Under the pieces are notes generated by a model. It had not been told where the DNA came from and did no database searches. It worked only from the letters and a program-made list of their open reading frames with translations. Position numbers and translations under genes: made by a program. Below, piece after piece: positions 6,802-12,802 of a stretch of DNA of 20,008 nt; within the stretch, counting starts at the first letter, position 1; the number at the start of each line of letters is the position of its first letter. This DNA comes from a virus: positions 1 to 20,008 of the IMG/VR virus record IMGVR_UViG_3300024346_000675. One strand, given 5' to 3'.

Positions 6802-7780
6802 TACAGCAAACACATTCTTCCGTGCCCGTCACATTGCATCACGCAACAGTGATACATGGGAAAAGATCGGAATGGCACTACATCTTACACTAGCATCGTG
6901 TAATCAAATAGTTCGCAAATTTGGTATTGACCACGTGGTGTTCTGTTTAGAGGGTAGAAGCTGGCGTAAGGACTATTACGAGCCGTATAAGAAAAATCGT
7001 GTTGTGGATACGCAAGCACAAACACAAGCTGAAAAAGAAGAAAATGAAATGTTCTGGGACACCTATGAAAAGTTCACAACCTTCTTACGAGAGAAAACTA
7101 ATGTAAGTGTATTACGTGATCCTAAGGCAGAAGCCGATGACTTGATTGCCCGATTCATTCACTTGCATCCAGAAGATGAACATTTTATTATCAGTAGCGA
7201 TAGTGATTACATCCAACTGATTACAGAAAATGTAAAACAGTACAATGGAATTACTAATCAATTAATTACACTAGATGGTTATTTTGATGACAAGGGTAAA
7301 CTTGTTAAGGATAAGAAAACAAGTGAACCAAAACTGTTAGGTGATCCACAATTTATCCTCTTCGAAAAATGTATGCGTGGCGACGCTACAGATAACGTAT
7401 TCAGTGCTTATCCAGGTGTGCGTAGTAAAGGTAGCAAAAACAAAGTTGGATTGATGGAAGCTTATGCTGACCGCAATAAACAAGGCTATTCGTGGAACAA
7501 CATGATGTTGCAACGCTGGTCTGACCACAATGAAGTAGAACATCGTGTACGTGATGATTATGAACGTAATCGGGTATTGATTGATTTGACTTGTCAGCCA
7601 GATGATGTTAAATTATCAGTAGATACGAACATTCGTGAAGGTGTTCGTACAACTGTTACTCCTCAAGTTGGCATTCATTTTATGAAATTTTGTGGTAAAT
7701 ACGAGTTGACTAAGATTAGTGAACAAGCTGATACATATGCAAAATGGTTAAACAATCCTTATAAGGGAAGTTTAGTATGA
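6782..7780 (+). CDS. 5'-3' exonuclease/flap endonuclease (T4 RNase H / FEN family)
   Basis: A 332-residue protein of the FEN/PIN-like 5' nuclease superfamily, which in phages removes RNA primers and flaps during replication. Metal-binding acids appear in the standard order: Asp7 in ALIDTAN, KAEADDLIARF (115-125, Glu117, Asp119, Asp120), ISSDSDYIQL (137-146, Asp140, Asp142) and RGDATDN (199-205, Asp201, Asp204). Next come GVRSKGSKNKVG, corresponding to the helix-hairpin-helix DNA-binding region, and RKDYYEPYKKNR (62-73) in the arch region, as in T4 RNase H. The size is close to T4 Rnh (305). Because the product could be a general 5' exonuclease rather than Rnh itself, I leave the symbol blank. 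It overlaps the next gene by ATGA. Confidence 0.88.
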   Translation: MKYALIDTANTFFRARHIASRNSDTWEKIGMALHLTLASCNQIVRKFGIDHVVFCLEGRSWRKDYYEPYKKNRVVDTQAQTQAEKEENEMFWDTYEKFTTFLREKTNVSVLRDPKAEADDLIARFIHLHPEDEHFIISSDSDYIQLITENVKQYNGITNQLITLDGYFDDKGKLVKDKKTSEPKLLGDPQFILFEKCMRGDATDNVFSAYPGVRSKGSKNKVGLMEAYADRNKQGYSWNNMMLQRWSDHNEVEHRVRDDYERNRVLIDLTCQPDDVKLSVDTNIREGVRTTVTPQVGIHFMKFCGKYELTKISEQADTYAKWLNNPYKGSLV

Positions 7781-8094
7781 GTAACAAAGAAGAAACACAA
7801 TGGGTTCTTGTAGATTGTGTTAGTACATTTAGAAATCGTTATATGGTTGAAGTGCCCGTAGGTACTGATGACTATGATAATGACAAAACATTATGGGCGT
7901 TAGATGCAGTAACAATGCAAGAGGCAAAGGAATTCAGCCAGGAGTACCTTGGCGAACAGATTGTCAGTCATCGTGTAGTTACGTATGATGAGGCATTAGC
8001 TTTATCTGATAAGGACAATGATTATACAGTATCATGGGATAATGATACCAAAGTTAAAACCTTTTTTACAACATTGACTGACCAAAAATTATGA
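7777..8094 (+). CDS. acidic hypothetical protein
   Basis: A 105-residue protein, strongly acidic (VGTDDYDNDK, SDKDNDYTVSWDND). It opens MSNKEETQWVLVDCVSTFRN with a beta-strand-rich look, and the middle block VSHRVVTYDEALALSDKDND looks like a conserved helix. No motif gives a function. It is coupled by ATGA overlaps to the exonuclease before it and the next gene after it, and is the first of the run of small genes reaching to 11040. Confidence 0.75.
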   Translation: MSNKEETQWVLVDCVSTFRNRYMVEVPVGTDDYDNDKTLWALDAVTMQEAKEFSQEYLGEQIVSHRVVTYDEALALSDKDNDYTVSWDNDTKVKTFFTTLTDQKL

Positions 8095-8327
8095 CCAAAC
8101 GTATTGGACCTATTACAATTGACAGTGAGACAGCGGATCGTATTACCTTGCTGAATTTAAAAGAATACAAGAGTTATCTCACAAAAGAGTTAACTGCGTG
8201 GCGTAAGAACCCGCAGACAGAAGATAATCCAAATGGTGTTTGGTTACACCCTGAGGATGTTACCGGTAATATGGCAGCTATCAATGCACTAAATATAATC
8301 ATTAAACATTTTAGTGTTGAAGTATGA
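8091..8327 (+). CDS. 78-residue hypothetical protein
   Basis: Starts MTKRIGPITIDSETADRI. A mostly helical central part (LKEYKSYLTKELTAWRKN) is followed by VWLHPEDVTGNMAAINALNI, ending in a helix. It overlaps both neighbours by ATGA, so it belongs to the same transcript. No family recognised. Confidence 0.7.
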   Translation: MTKRIGPITIDSETADRITLLNLKEYKSYLTKELTAWRKNPQTEDNPNGVWLHPEDVTGNMAAINALNIIIKHFSVEV

Positions 8328-8551
8328 CCTTTACTATTCCTGAAAAGACAATTAGAAAGATACATAATAAAGATCCTGACTTCATTATTGAGGATGGTAT
8401 AACTATTGCTACACGTGCCGCAATGGAAATCACAAAAGATTGTCCAAAAGAATATATGTTAATTATTGAAAAATGTATTAGTAGTGGCTGGCTTAAACCA
8501 GTAGCATATATGAAAGAATCTGAATACATTTGGGAAAAACTAGGAGAATAA
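8324..8551 (+). CDS. 75-residue hypothetical protein
   Basis: Starts MTFTIPEKTIRKIHNK; contains PDFIIEDGITIATRAAMEI and a C-terminal SEYIWEKLGE. Mixed alpha/beta, soluble and mildly acidic. It overlaps the previous stop by ATGA and is followed after one base by the next ATG; its last codons contain the AGGAGA binding site for that gene. Function unknown. Confidence 0.68.
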   Translation: MTFTIPEKTIRKIHNKDPDFIIEDGITIATRAAMEITKDCPKEYMLIIEKCISSGWLKPVAYMKESEYIWEKLGE

Positions 8552-8552
8552 A

Positions 8553-8750
8553 ATGAATAGAGATTACAACAACTTACAATACATTTTAAACAAAACACCA
8601 GAAGAATTGCATAAGTGGTGGTACTCATTGGATGATGAGGATCAGGCGTATGCTATGGAAATCATTGTAGAATATCGTAAAATGCTAGATGAACCACTAG
8701 TAGAGGACTTGTCTTTGGCAAGTAATTTATTAAAACAGTTTATGCTATAA
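8553..8750 (+). CDS. 65-residue acidic helical protein
   Basis: Starts MNRDYNNLQYILNKTPEELH. Nearly all predicted helix with many acids (DDEDQAYAMEIIVEYRKM). The start is supported by AGGAGAATAAA immediately upstream, one of the better ribosome binding sites in this block. The stop overlaps the next start as TAATG (8748-8752). Function unknown. Confidence 0.7.
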   Translation: MNRDYNNLQYILNKTPEELHKWWYSLDDEDQAYAMEIIVEYRKMLDEPLVEDLSLASNLLKQFML

Positions 8751-8989
8751 TGGCAAGTTTAGCAGAATATTTCAAAGCAAACCGATACTCTGGTAAATAT
8801 AATATCGGTGATCGTGTTATAGGAAAATGGAATAAAATTCCATTCGTTGGTACTGTGGGTAATGACACACTAATTAATGAGGTTGAAGGACCACGTATTA
8901 GTGTGCACCTAGATTTGCCCATTAAATATAAAGATAATATACATCGTGTTATAATTGTAAAACACAAGGATATAAAACTATTTAAATAA
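8750..8989 (+). CDS. small beta-barrel-like conserved phage protein
   Basis: A 79-residue protein starting MASLAEYFKANRYSGKYN. The core, NIGDRVIGKWNKIPFVGTVG (19-38) followed by PRISVHLDLP and a C-terminal VIIVKHKDIK, alternates strands and turns like a small SH3- or KOW-like barrel. I recall closely similar short proteins in T4-like cyanophages, without a known function. It overlaps the previous stop by one base (TAATG). Confidence 0.72.
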   Translation: MASLAEYFKANRYSGKYNIGDRVIGKWNKIPFVGTVGNDTLINEVEGPRISVHLDLPIKYKDNIHRVIIVKHKDIKLFK

Positions 8990-8997
8990 GGATGAAT

Positions 8998-9213
8998 ATG
9001 GATAACGAAAAACTTAAAGAACTTGCTGAAAAATGTATTACTGATGATGGATTTGCAGTAGGGTTACTGGCACAATTATTAATTGATGAATGTGTATTAG
9101 CACTTGATAGTGCTGGGAAATCGCATGTACATACTACATTTGACCAATCACAACATGCATGTAGTATTGTAGAAGCAAAGAAAGCAATTACAAAACATTT
9201 TGGAATTGAATGA
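8998..9213 (+). CDS. small phage protein ending in an AITKHFGIE motif
   Basis: A 71-residue protein starting MDNEKLKELAEKCITDDGF. An ATG at 8992 is also in frame, but the TAAGGA binding site (8986-8991) abuts it, whereas 8998 has a normal 6-base spacing; I therefore chose 8998. The layout (N-terminal KLKELAEKC, central LLIDECVLAL, C-terminal AKKAITKHFGIE) resembles a widespread class of short phage proteins of unknown role. Coupled to the next gene by ATGA. Confidence 0.68.
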   Translation: MDNEKLKELAEKCITDDGFAVGLLAQLLIDECVLALDSAGKSHVHTTFDQSQHACSIVEAKKAITKHFGIE

Positions 9214-9494
9214 ATAAAATATCTACTCCTACTCCCTTGCTTAATTATACCTTACGGTATAATATGTTAAAGGATGCTATGGAATTGTCAAAAGTCCGAG
9301 ATATTGCTACGGCTAAAGATATAGAAAAAGAAAAGATAGTAACAGCACAATCAACTAGACGTTTGGACCAAGACAGAGATTTCCAACAACATGTTGAAGA
9401 AATTAAACGGTATGAATCACTAAAACTTACCCGAGAATACCAAGAGTACCAATATCTATATAATCTTGGTACAAAGGTTGACATGTACATTTAA
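9210..9494 (+). CDS. coiled-coil-like hypothetical protein
   Basis: A 94-residue protein. After a short N-terminus (MNKISTPTPLLNYTLRYN) it is almost entirely charged helix: MELSKVRDIATAKDIEKEKI, LDQDRDFQQHVEEIKRYES, then YQEYQYLYNLG. This is consistent with a coiled coil or helical hairpin. Its start overlaps the previous stop (ATGA). Codons 12-18 contain a perfect 8-bp inverted repeat (9244-9263) just before an internal ATG at 9264, so a shorter form cannot be excluded. Confidence 0.65.
   Translation: MNKISTPTPLLNYTLRYNMLKDAMELSKVRDIATAKDIEKEKIVTAQSTRRLDQDRDFQQHVEEIKRYESLKLTREYQEYQYLYNLGTKVDMYI
9244..9263 (+). repeat. 8-bp inverted repeat (hairpin) at the start of a small gene
   Basis: ATTATACC, loop TTAC, GGTATAAT: a perfect stem with a 4-base loop. 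The right arm contains TATAAT. It lies just before an in-frame ATG (9264). It could fold in the mRNA or be a symmetric protein site; no -35 at 17 bases is evident. Confidence 0.5.
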
Positions 9495-9506
9495 ACATAG
9501 TATACT
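9478..9506 (+). promoter_or_regulatory. sigma70-like promoter for the 9525 gene
   Basis: Perfect TTGACA (9478-9483) inside the tail of the preceding gene, a 17-base spacer, and TATACT (9501-9506) in the short intergenic gap. It is followed by GAGGAAA and the ATG at 9525. Confidence 0.7.
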
Positions 9507-9524
9507 TACACAGAGGAAACACAT

Positions 9525-9986
9525 ATGACAAAAACACTAATTGCAAAACCCGTAGTTAAAAATCAATTTTGGATAGTTACTAATGGTAAAGAAAAAGTAG
9601 GTAATGTAATAGCTGACGGTTCAGGATTTGAAGTAAAATTACACGGTAACAAAAGCCATTATAAAAATACTTCAGCTATCAAACGTAAAACAAATATTGA
9701 ATTTGAAACTGCACAAAAGGTAGATAAAACTACACATGACTTGCCCTTTAAGGTATACCCTACAACAGGAAAAGTCTTTAATAGCATGTTAGATATCAAA
9801 CGTAAATTACATTTGTTTACTACAGGGCCCAAAAGTAAATGCTATCATGCAGCCGGTTGGTTTGTAATTCAACAAGGTAGTGAGAAAGAAACAGTTTTTT
9901 GCCCTAAATATATCTTTATTCAGCGTTATCCTTATCAAGGACCTTATAAAACTGAAATTGAGGCTAAAAAAACGATAAATAGTTAA
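9525..9986 (+). CDS. conserved-looking phage protein, unknown function
   Basis: A 153-residue basic protein opening MTKTLIAKPVVKNQFWIVTN. The N-terminal part (FWIVTNGKEKVGNVIADGSG) looks like a small beta sheet. The C-terminal part has the block KSKCYHAAGWFVI followed by a Tyr-rich end (YIFIQRYPYQGPYKTEIEAK). It has its own promoter and a strong GAGGAAA ribosome binding site, so it may start a transcription unit. I recall related proteins from T4-like phages but no function. Confidence 0.75.
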   Translation: MTKTLIAKPVVKNQFWIVTNGKEKVGNVIADGSGFEVKLHGNKSHYKNTSAIKRKTNIEFETAQKVDKTTHDLPFKVYPTTGKVFNSMLDIKRKLHLFTTGPKSKCYHAAGWFVIQQGSEKETVFCPKYIFIQRYPYQGPYKTEIEAKKTINS

Positions 9987-10186
9987 TGTTACATATAAAA
10001 CGATTTATAGACAAAGTATCCATGATGGAGACTAGACAGGGAAAAGATGTTGTAATTCCTATCAGTGAGGCTCGGGTATTGCGTGATGAATTGAGTAAAT
10101 TAATTATTGATAACTATGAGTTATCACAAAATAAGGTTGTAGCAGAACCTGTATTTCAAATAGAATTAAACGGTGGTAGATTTTAA
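9986..10186 (+). CDS. 66-residue hypothetical protein
   Basis: Starts MLHIKRFIDKVSMMETRQGK. A helix-rich middle (VIPISEARVLRDELSKLIID) ends with QIELNGGRF. It overlaps the previous stop by one base (TAATG) and its own stop overlaps the next start the same way, indicating coupled translation. Function unknown. Confidence 0.7.
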   Translation: MLHIKRFIDKVSMMETRQGKDVVIPISEARVLRDELSKLIIDNYELSQNKVVAEPVFQIELNGGRF

Positions 10187-10479
10187 TGTCTAGGACACAA
10201 CCTAAAGTCTTAATTGAACTAGTAGACAAAGTAACATACAAATGTGACCAGATTGTAGAAGCTTCTGGCATATGGGCTGTGTTCTATGAGGGTCAACCTA
10301 TTAATCTAAAAAGTCAGCATTATTTAGATAGCGAAGCGACACCTAAGTATAAAAAAACTAGTTTTAGTAATCCAGGACACGCACGTAATTTGTGTCGTAA
10401 ACTAAACCTACAATTTAAAACAGATAAGTTTACAGTAGTGTTTATGAATTCAGGTAGAGTTGTCTACCCAGATGAGTAA
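10186..10479 (+). CDS. 97-residue hypothetical protein
   Basis: Starts MSRTQPKVLIELVDKVTYKC. Mixed beta/alpha; contains IWAVFYEGQPINLKSQHY and GHARNLCRKLN, and ends TVVFMNSGRVVYPDE. Basic, soluble, with no recognisable motif. Linked by TAATG to the previous gene and overlapping the next by 8 bases. Confidence 0.72.
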   Translation: MSRTQPKVLIELVDKVTYKCDQIVEASGIWAVFYEGQPINLKSQHYLDSEATPKYKKTSFSNPGHARNLCRKLNLQFKTDKFTVVFMNSGRVVYPDE

Positions 10480-10879
10480 ACGTAAGACCCTTAAAGAAAC
10501 TATTACAGAAGTTGTATTGGCTCAACTTCCTGATTCCCTAAAACAAGATAAAACTATCCCAGTAGATAAGCTACTATTCAAGTGGTGGATGACTGGGCGC
10601 CAAGATGGACTACGTTTAACTGATGTAGGTGATTTAGCATTCAGAATGGCAGAAATAGAATTCTATCAATATGAGTTAAAATTACAACCAGAAACTCAAT
10701 ATCATGCCTATATATTAGAACTTAATAAAAAAATCAAATGCCCCTATTATATGGGGGTAAATAAAGATGGAAAGAAAAGCTTTCCCTATATAAGATTTTA
10801 TGATAGCAAAATAGCTATGTTGGTCAGCTTGTATGGAAATGTAAATGAATATTTAGATAGCATAAAGGTAAAAAAATGA
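10472..10879 (+). CDS. conserved T4-like phage protein, unknown function
   Basis: A 135-residue protein starting MSKRKTLKETITEVV. I chose ATG 10472, whose ATGAGTAA contains the previous stop, over the TTG four codons upstream. Conserved-looking blocks are KLLFKWWMTGRQDGLRLTDV, FRMAEIEFYQYEL, CPYYMGV and FYDSKIAMLVSLYGN. The same blocks appear, as I recall, in conserved hypothetical proteins of T4-like cyanophages. The aromatic-rich first block could bind a nucleic acid or partner, but that is speculation. Confidence 0.78.
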   Translation: MSKRKTLKETITEVVLAQLPDSLKQDKTIPVDKLLFKWWMTGRQDGLRLTDVGDLAFRMAEIEFYQYELKLQPETQYHAYILELNKKIKCPYYMGVNKDGKKSFPYIRFYDSKIAMLVSLYGNVNEYLDSIKVKK

Positions 10880-11040
10880 CAGAAAAGAAAAACCCAAATC
10901 CATTCATTAATTTAGCTAACGAAGCTAAAAAGAAAAATACACCAATGTTAACAGGTAAAAAATCTGAACAGAAAGTCCCAAAGCCTAATAAAGGTTTTGG
11001 AGGTGCAAGTGTTGTTCGTAGAACGGGTAGGGGTGGTTAA
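10876..11040 (+). CDS. 54-residue basic low-complexity protein
   Basis: Starts MTEKKNPNPFINLANEAKKK and ends VVRRTGRGG. It is coupled to the previous gene by ATGA (10876-10879). It is rich in Lys, Asn, Pro and Gly, with a C-terminal Arg/Gly tail (FGGASVVRRTGRGG), so it is probably flexible and could bind nucleic acid. Its stop overlaps the stop region of the convergent minus-strand gene by 4 bases. Confidence 0.65.
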   Translation: MTEKKNPNPFINLANEAKKKNTPMLTGKKSEQKVPKPNKGFGGASVVRRTGRGG

Positions 11041-11546
11041 TACCACTCTCCTTCATTACGCATACGTTTAATGAAGGTTAGATAGGTGCTACATACTCCG
11101 TAGCATCTTAATTGCACAGTGCTAAACAATGCCCTGTCTTTTATTTCAGGTAGAACAACAATGCTAGTATCATTTACCGGAACTGTTCCGGGTGTCCATA
11201 ACCTATTGCTACTAGTTAATGCATTTACATTAGAATTGGGTTGATAGAAATAGTTGGGATATTGTCTTAATGATTGTGTAGTAAACCAATCATATGTTTC
11301 CTGATTTCCGCATTTAATCCAAAAACGATTACCCTGTAGATATTTGTCAGTTACCGGGATAGGTGCTTCTTCTGGACCTACACAAAGAGTACTATCTATT
11401 CTCCAAACGTCAACCATACAAGCAAATCCGTTATTAAATGATTTACCTATTTGGTCAGGTGTGTTGGCATATTCGTAGTTTTGCCCGTCGTAAATTCCCT
11501 GATAAGATATATATAACATAGTAGTATTTATGTCAACGAAATACAT
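11037..11546 (-). CDS. hypothetical minus-strand protein, possibly late
   Basis: A 169-residue protein, rich in Tyr, Asn, Thr and Trp (TMLYISYQGIYDGQNYEY, FWIKCGNQETYDWF, YPNYFYQPNSN), with a composition like phage structural or virion-associated proteins, but no family recognised. The start is uncertain: ATG 11546 gives MYFVDINTTM, while the internal ATG at 11519 gives MLYISYQGIYDG. On the minus strand a CATAAATA octamer (11532-11525) and a TTGACA (11536-11531) fall inside the first codons, which favours the shorter start or means they are chance. Opposite orientation to its neighbours suggests separate timing. Confidence 0.72.
   Translation of the reverse strand: MYFVDINTTMLYISYQGIYDGQNYEYANTPDQIGKSFNNGFACMVDVWRIDSTLCVGPEEAPIPVTDKYLQGNRFWIKCGNQETYDWFTTQSLRQYPNYFYQPNSNVNALTSSNRLWTPGTVPVNDTSIVVLPEIKDRALFSTVQLRCYGVCSTYLTFIKRMRNEGEWY
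11050..11077. repeat. strong hairpin at a convergent gene junction
   Basis: CCTTCATTACG, loop CATA, then CGTTTAATGAAGG: 11-12 base pairs with one bulged T. It sits just past the stop of the plus-strand gene (11040) and within the last codons of the minus-strand gene. There is no T-run after it on either strand, so it is not a classic intrinsic terminator; it may stabilise or end converging transcripts. Confidence 0.5.
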
Positions 11547-11610
11547 AGCTACCGCGTTATATATATGTAGACAATAAAAATCTACTTCATTAACTTAAAG
11601 GAATCTTAAA

Positions 11611-11859
11611 ATGAAAACATTAGCAATCGTAATCCTATCAGCATTGTCATTAACAGCATTCGCCCAGACTGCAACCCCTGCCGCTAAGCCAGCAACAGCT
11701 ACTCCGGCAGCTACTGCACCGGCTAAAGCAGAAGCACCAAAAGAAGAAATGAAGTTGGCTAAGAAAAAGGATGCTCCCAAGGCAGACACAAAAAGTGATG
11801 CAAAGCCTGCTAGTCCAGCAAAAGCTGACGATAAAAAAGCCGAAGCTTCTAAGAAGTAA
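11611..11859 (+). CDS. exported Ala/Pro/Lys-rich low-complexity protein
   Basis: An 82-residue protein with a clear Sec signal peptide: MKTLAIVILSALSLTAFAQ, with likely cleavage after AFA (residue 18). The mature part is built of short Ala-Pro-Thr and Ala-Lys repeats (PAAKPATATPAATAPAKAEA, then KADTKSDAKPASPAKADDKK), highly basic and probably disordered. Similar small secreted repeats are common in proteobacterial genomes, so it may be host-derived. In a phage it could act in the periplasm on envelope, nucleic acid or lysis, but nothing in the sequence decides this. AAAGGA before the ATG supports the start. It overlaps the next gene in another frame. Confidence 0.75.
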   Translation: MKTLAIVILSALSLTAFAQTATPAAKPATATPAATAPAKAEAPKEEMKLAKKKDAPKADTKSDAKPASPAKADDKKAEASKK

Positions 11860-12076
11860 TCCATACAGACTTATCGCAATTAAAACTTGGGGTCTTGATC
11901 CTAATAATGTTCTAATTGGTGATGAGGACATATTAGTCAATTCTCGTCGTATCATATTAAAGATTCAAACCTCTTTAATTAACAATGAGGAATTAACTGA
12001 TTATGTCAAGTTAAGATTGTTTCTAGGCAGAGAATTGGCTATGTCAAAATATAGAGAAATCTATCAGACGGCATAA
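11798..12076 (+). CDS. hypothetical protein with uncertain start
   Basis: The convincing part is the C-terminal 65 residues, from TWGLDPNNVLIGDEDILVNS through ILKIQTSLINNEELTDYVKL and LFLGRELAMSKYREIYQ, a compact charged domain. The only in-frame ATGs (11771, 11798) lie deep inside the secreted-protein gene, neither with a good binding site, and the residues from there to about 11863 are out-of-frame products of that gene's repeats. Real possibilities are a non-ATG start such as ATT 11879, a +1 frameshift from the upstream gene (whose stop is at 11857-11859), or an assembly indel. The end at TAA 12076 is firm; function unknown. Confidence 0.55.
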   Translation: MQSLLVQQKLTIKKPKLLRSNPYRLIAIKTWGLDPNNVLIGDEDILVNSRRIILKIQTSLINNEELTDYVKLRLFLGRELAMSKYREIYQTA

Positions 12077-12092
12077 ATATATATGAAGTTAG

Positions 12093-12111
12093 GGGTTCTT
12101 CATAAAAACCC
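12093..12111 (+). terminator. weak terminator-like hairpin
   Basis: GGGTT, a 9-base loop, AACCC, followed by AATTTTA. It lies between the stop at 12076 and the next gene. The five-base stem and short T-run make it weak. Confidence 0.3.
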
Positions 12112-12141
12112 AATTTTAAACACACACATAGGAGATATAAA

Positions 12142-12429
12142 ATGTTTAACACAGCAACTTACGCCTTTATTGACGGCGTTTCAGACTTTAAAAAGAAATT
12201 CGTAGAACAGACAGTTCAACACGAAGGCATCAAAACAGCATTAAACGGATTCATTGATGCACAATCAAAATATACCAAACAAGCCGCGGATGCAGGAATG
12301 CAATCTATGATGAGCTTGGGTATGATTTTCACAAGCAAAGATTTCTACACAGAAATGGGCGATCAAGTTAAAGCAATGGTTCCTGCTTTTAACATTGCAA
12401 AATCTGCTAAATCTACAAAGGCTAAGTAA
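12142..12429 (+). CDS. helical hypothetical protein, phasin-like in character
   Basis: A 95-residue, almost entirely alpha-helical protein starting MFNTATYAFIDGVSDFKKKF. It continues FIDAQSKYTKQAADAGMQSM, then LGMIFTSKDFYTEM, with a Lys/Ser-rich end (AKSAKSTKAK). Small amphipathic helical proteins with this type of N-terminus and Ala/Lys tail resemble phasins, which coat polyhydroxyalkanoate granules; this is a likeness in style, not a domain match. It has a very good ribosome binding site (AGGAGATATAAA), suggesting high expression. A CATAAATA octamer, resembling T4 late promoters, lies at 12072-12079. Confidence 0.7.
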   Translation: MFNTATYAFIDGVSDFKKKFVEQTVQHEGIKTALNGFIDAQSKYTKQAADAGMQSMMSLGMIFTSKDFYTEMGDQVKAMVPAFNIAKSAKSTKAK

Positions 12430-12430
12430 T

Positions 12431-12598
12431 ATGAAGAAAATTCTAGGAATGCTATTAGTGTTCCTAGGTTTCTCTACAGATACCTACGGAACAGAGTTAG
12501 AAAAATATATAGTCAGCCGAAATCCAAAAGACGCAGGCGACATTGAGCGATTGACCTACGAGTTCCATCGCAAACAATCAGATTGGAGATTTCTATGA
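12431..12598 (+). CDS. small exported protein (55 residues)
   Basis: Starts MKKILGMLLVFLGFSTDTYG, a signal peptide with Lys2-Lys3, a hydrophobic core and a likely cleavage after TYG. The mature part, about 35 residues, contains LEKYIVSRNPKDAGDIERL and YEFHRKQSDW. I recall short phage proteins with a related IVS-NP-DIERLT block; no function known. The start lies 1 base after the previous stop. An open frame reaches back to 12395, but the signal peptide and spacing favour 12431. Overlaps the next gene by ATGA. Confidence 0.68.
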   Translation: MKKILGMLLVFLGFSTDTYGTELEKYIVSRNPKDAGDIERLTYEFHRKQSDWRFL

Positions 12599-12678
12599 AC
12601 ACACTTAAACAACTATTTAACAGCCTACTAGAGGCAATACAGTCTATCAAAGACTACAAAGCGAGTAAACTAAAATGA
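12595..12678 (+). CDS. 27-residue micro-gene
   Basis: Starts MNTLKQLFNSLLEAIQSIKD and ends YKASKLK; a single amphipathic helix. Evidence is positional: ATGA overlaps at both ends (12595 and 12675) join it to coding neighbours with no spare bases. Too short for a confident call on its own. Confidence 0.5.
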   Translation: MNTLKQLFNSLLEAIQSIKDYKASKLK

Positions 12679-12776
12679 ATCAATGGCAGCCCATGACTGA
12701 CGAAGATTGGGAATGGGTTAACTATGGTACATTACCAAAACCCGTTGACAAACAAGCTAAACCAATTTATAATTAA
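12675..12776 (+). CDS. 33-residue micro-gene
   Basis: Starts MNQWQPMTDEDWEWVNYG and ends KPIYN; very rich in Trp and acids. It begins in an ATGA overlap with the previous micro-gene. Its last 11 codons contain a perfect TTGACA-17-TATAAT promoter, so the tail does double duty or the reading frame is incidental. Confidence 0.48.
   Translation: MNQWQPMTDEDWEWVNYGTLPKPVDKQAKPIYN
12745..12773 (+). promoter_or_regulatory. consensus sigma70 promoter for the 12803 gene
   Basis: Perfect TTGACA (12745-12750), 17-base spacer, perfect TATAAT (12768-12773), embedded in the end of the 33-residue micro-gene. Start of transcription would be near 12780, about 23 bases before the ATG at 12803, with AAAGGAAA between. 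Confidence 0.75.
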
Positions 12777-12802
12777 CACACATACACTTTAAAGGAAATA
12801 TA

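Noticed and set aside
7585-7613. TTGACT with a TAAATT 17 bases downstream in the exonuclease gene
   Set aside because: The -10 is poor and no gene start follows within 150 bases.
11508-11536. Minus-strand TTGACA-17-TATATA promoter
   Set aside because: It lies inside the first codons of the gene it would serve and the next good start is far downstream; the match may be chance in AT-rich sequence.
11595-11955. Long open frames on the minus strand opposite the Ala/Pro/Lys-rich gene
   Set aside because: They mirror the repeat composition of the plus-strand signal-peptide gene and have no ribosome binding site or phage-like features.
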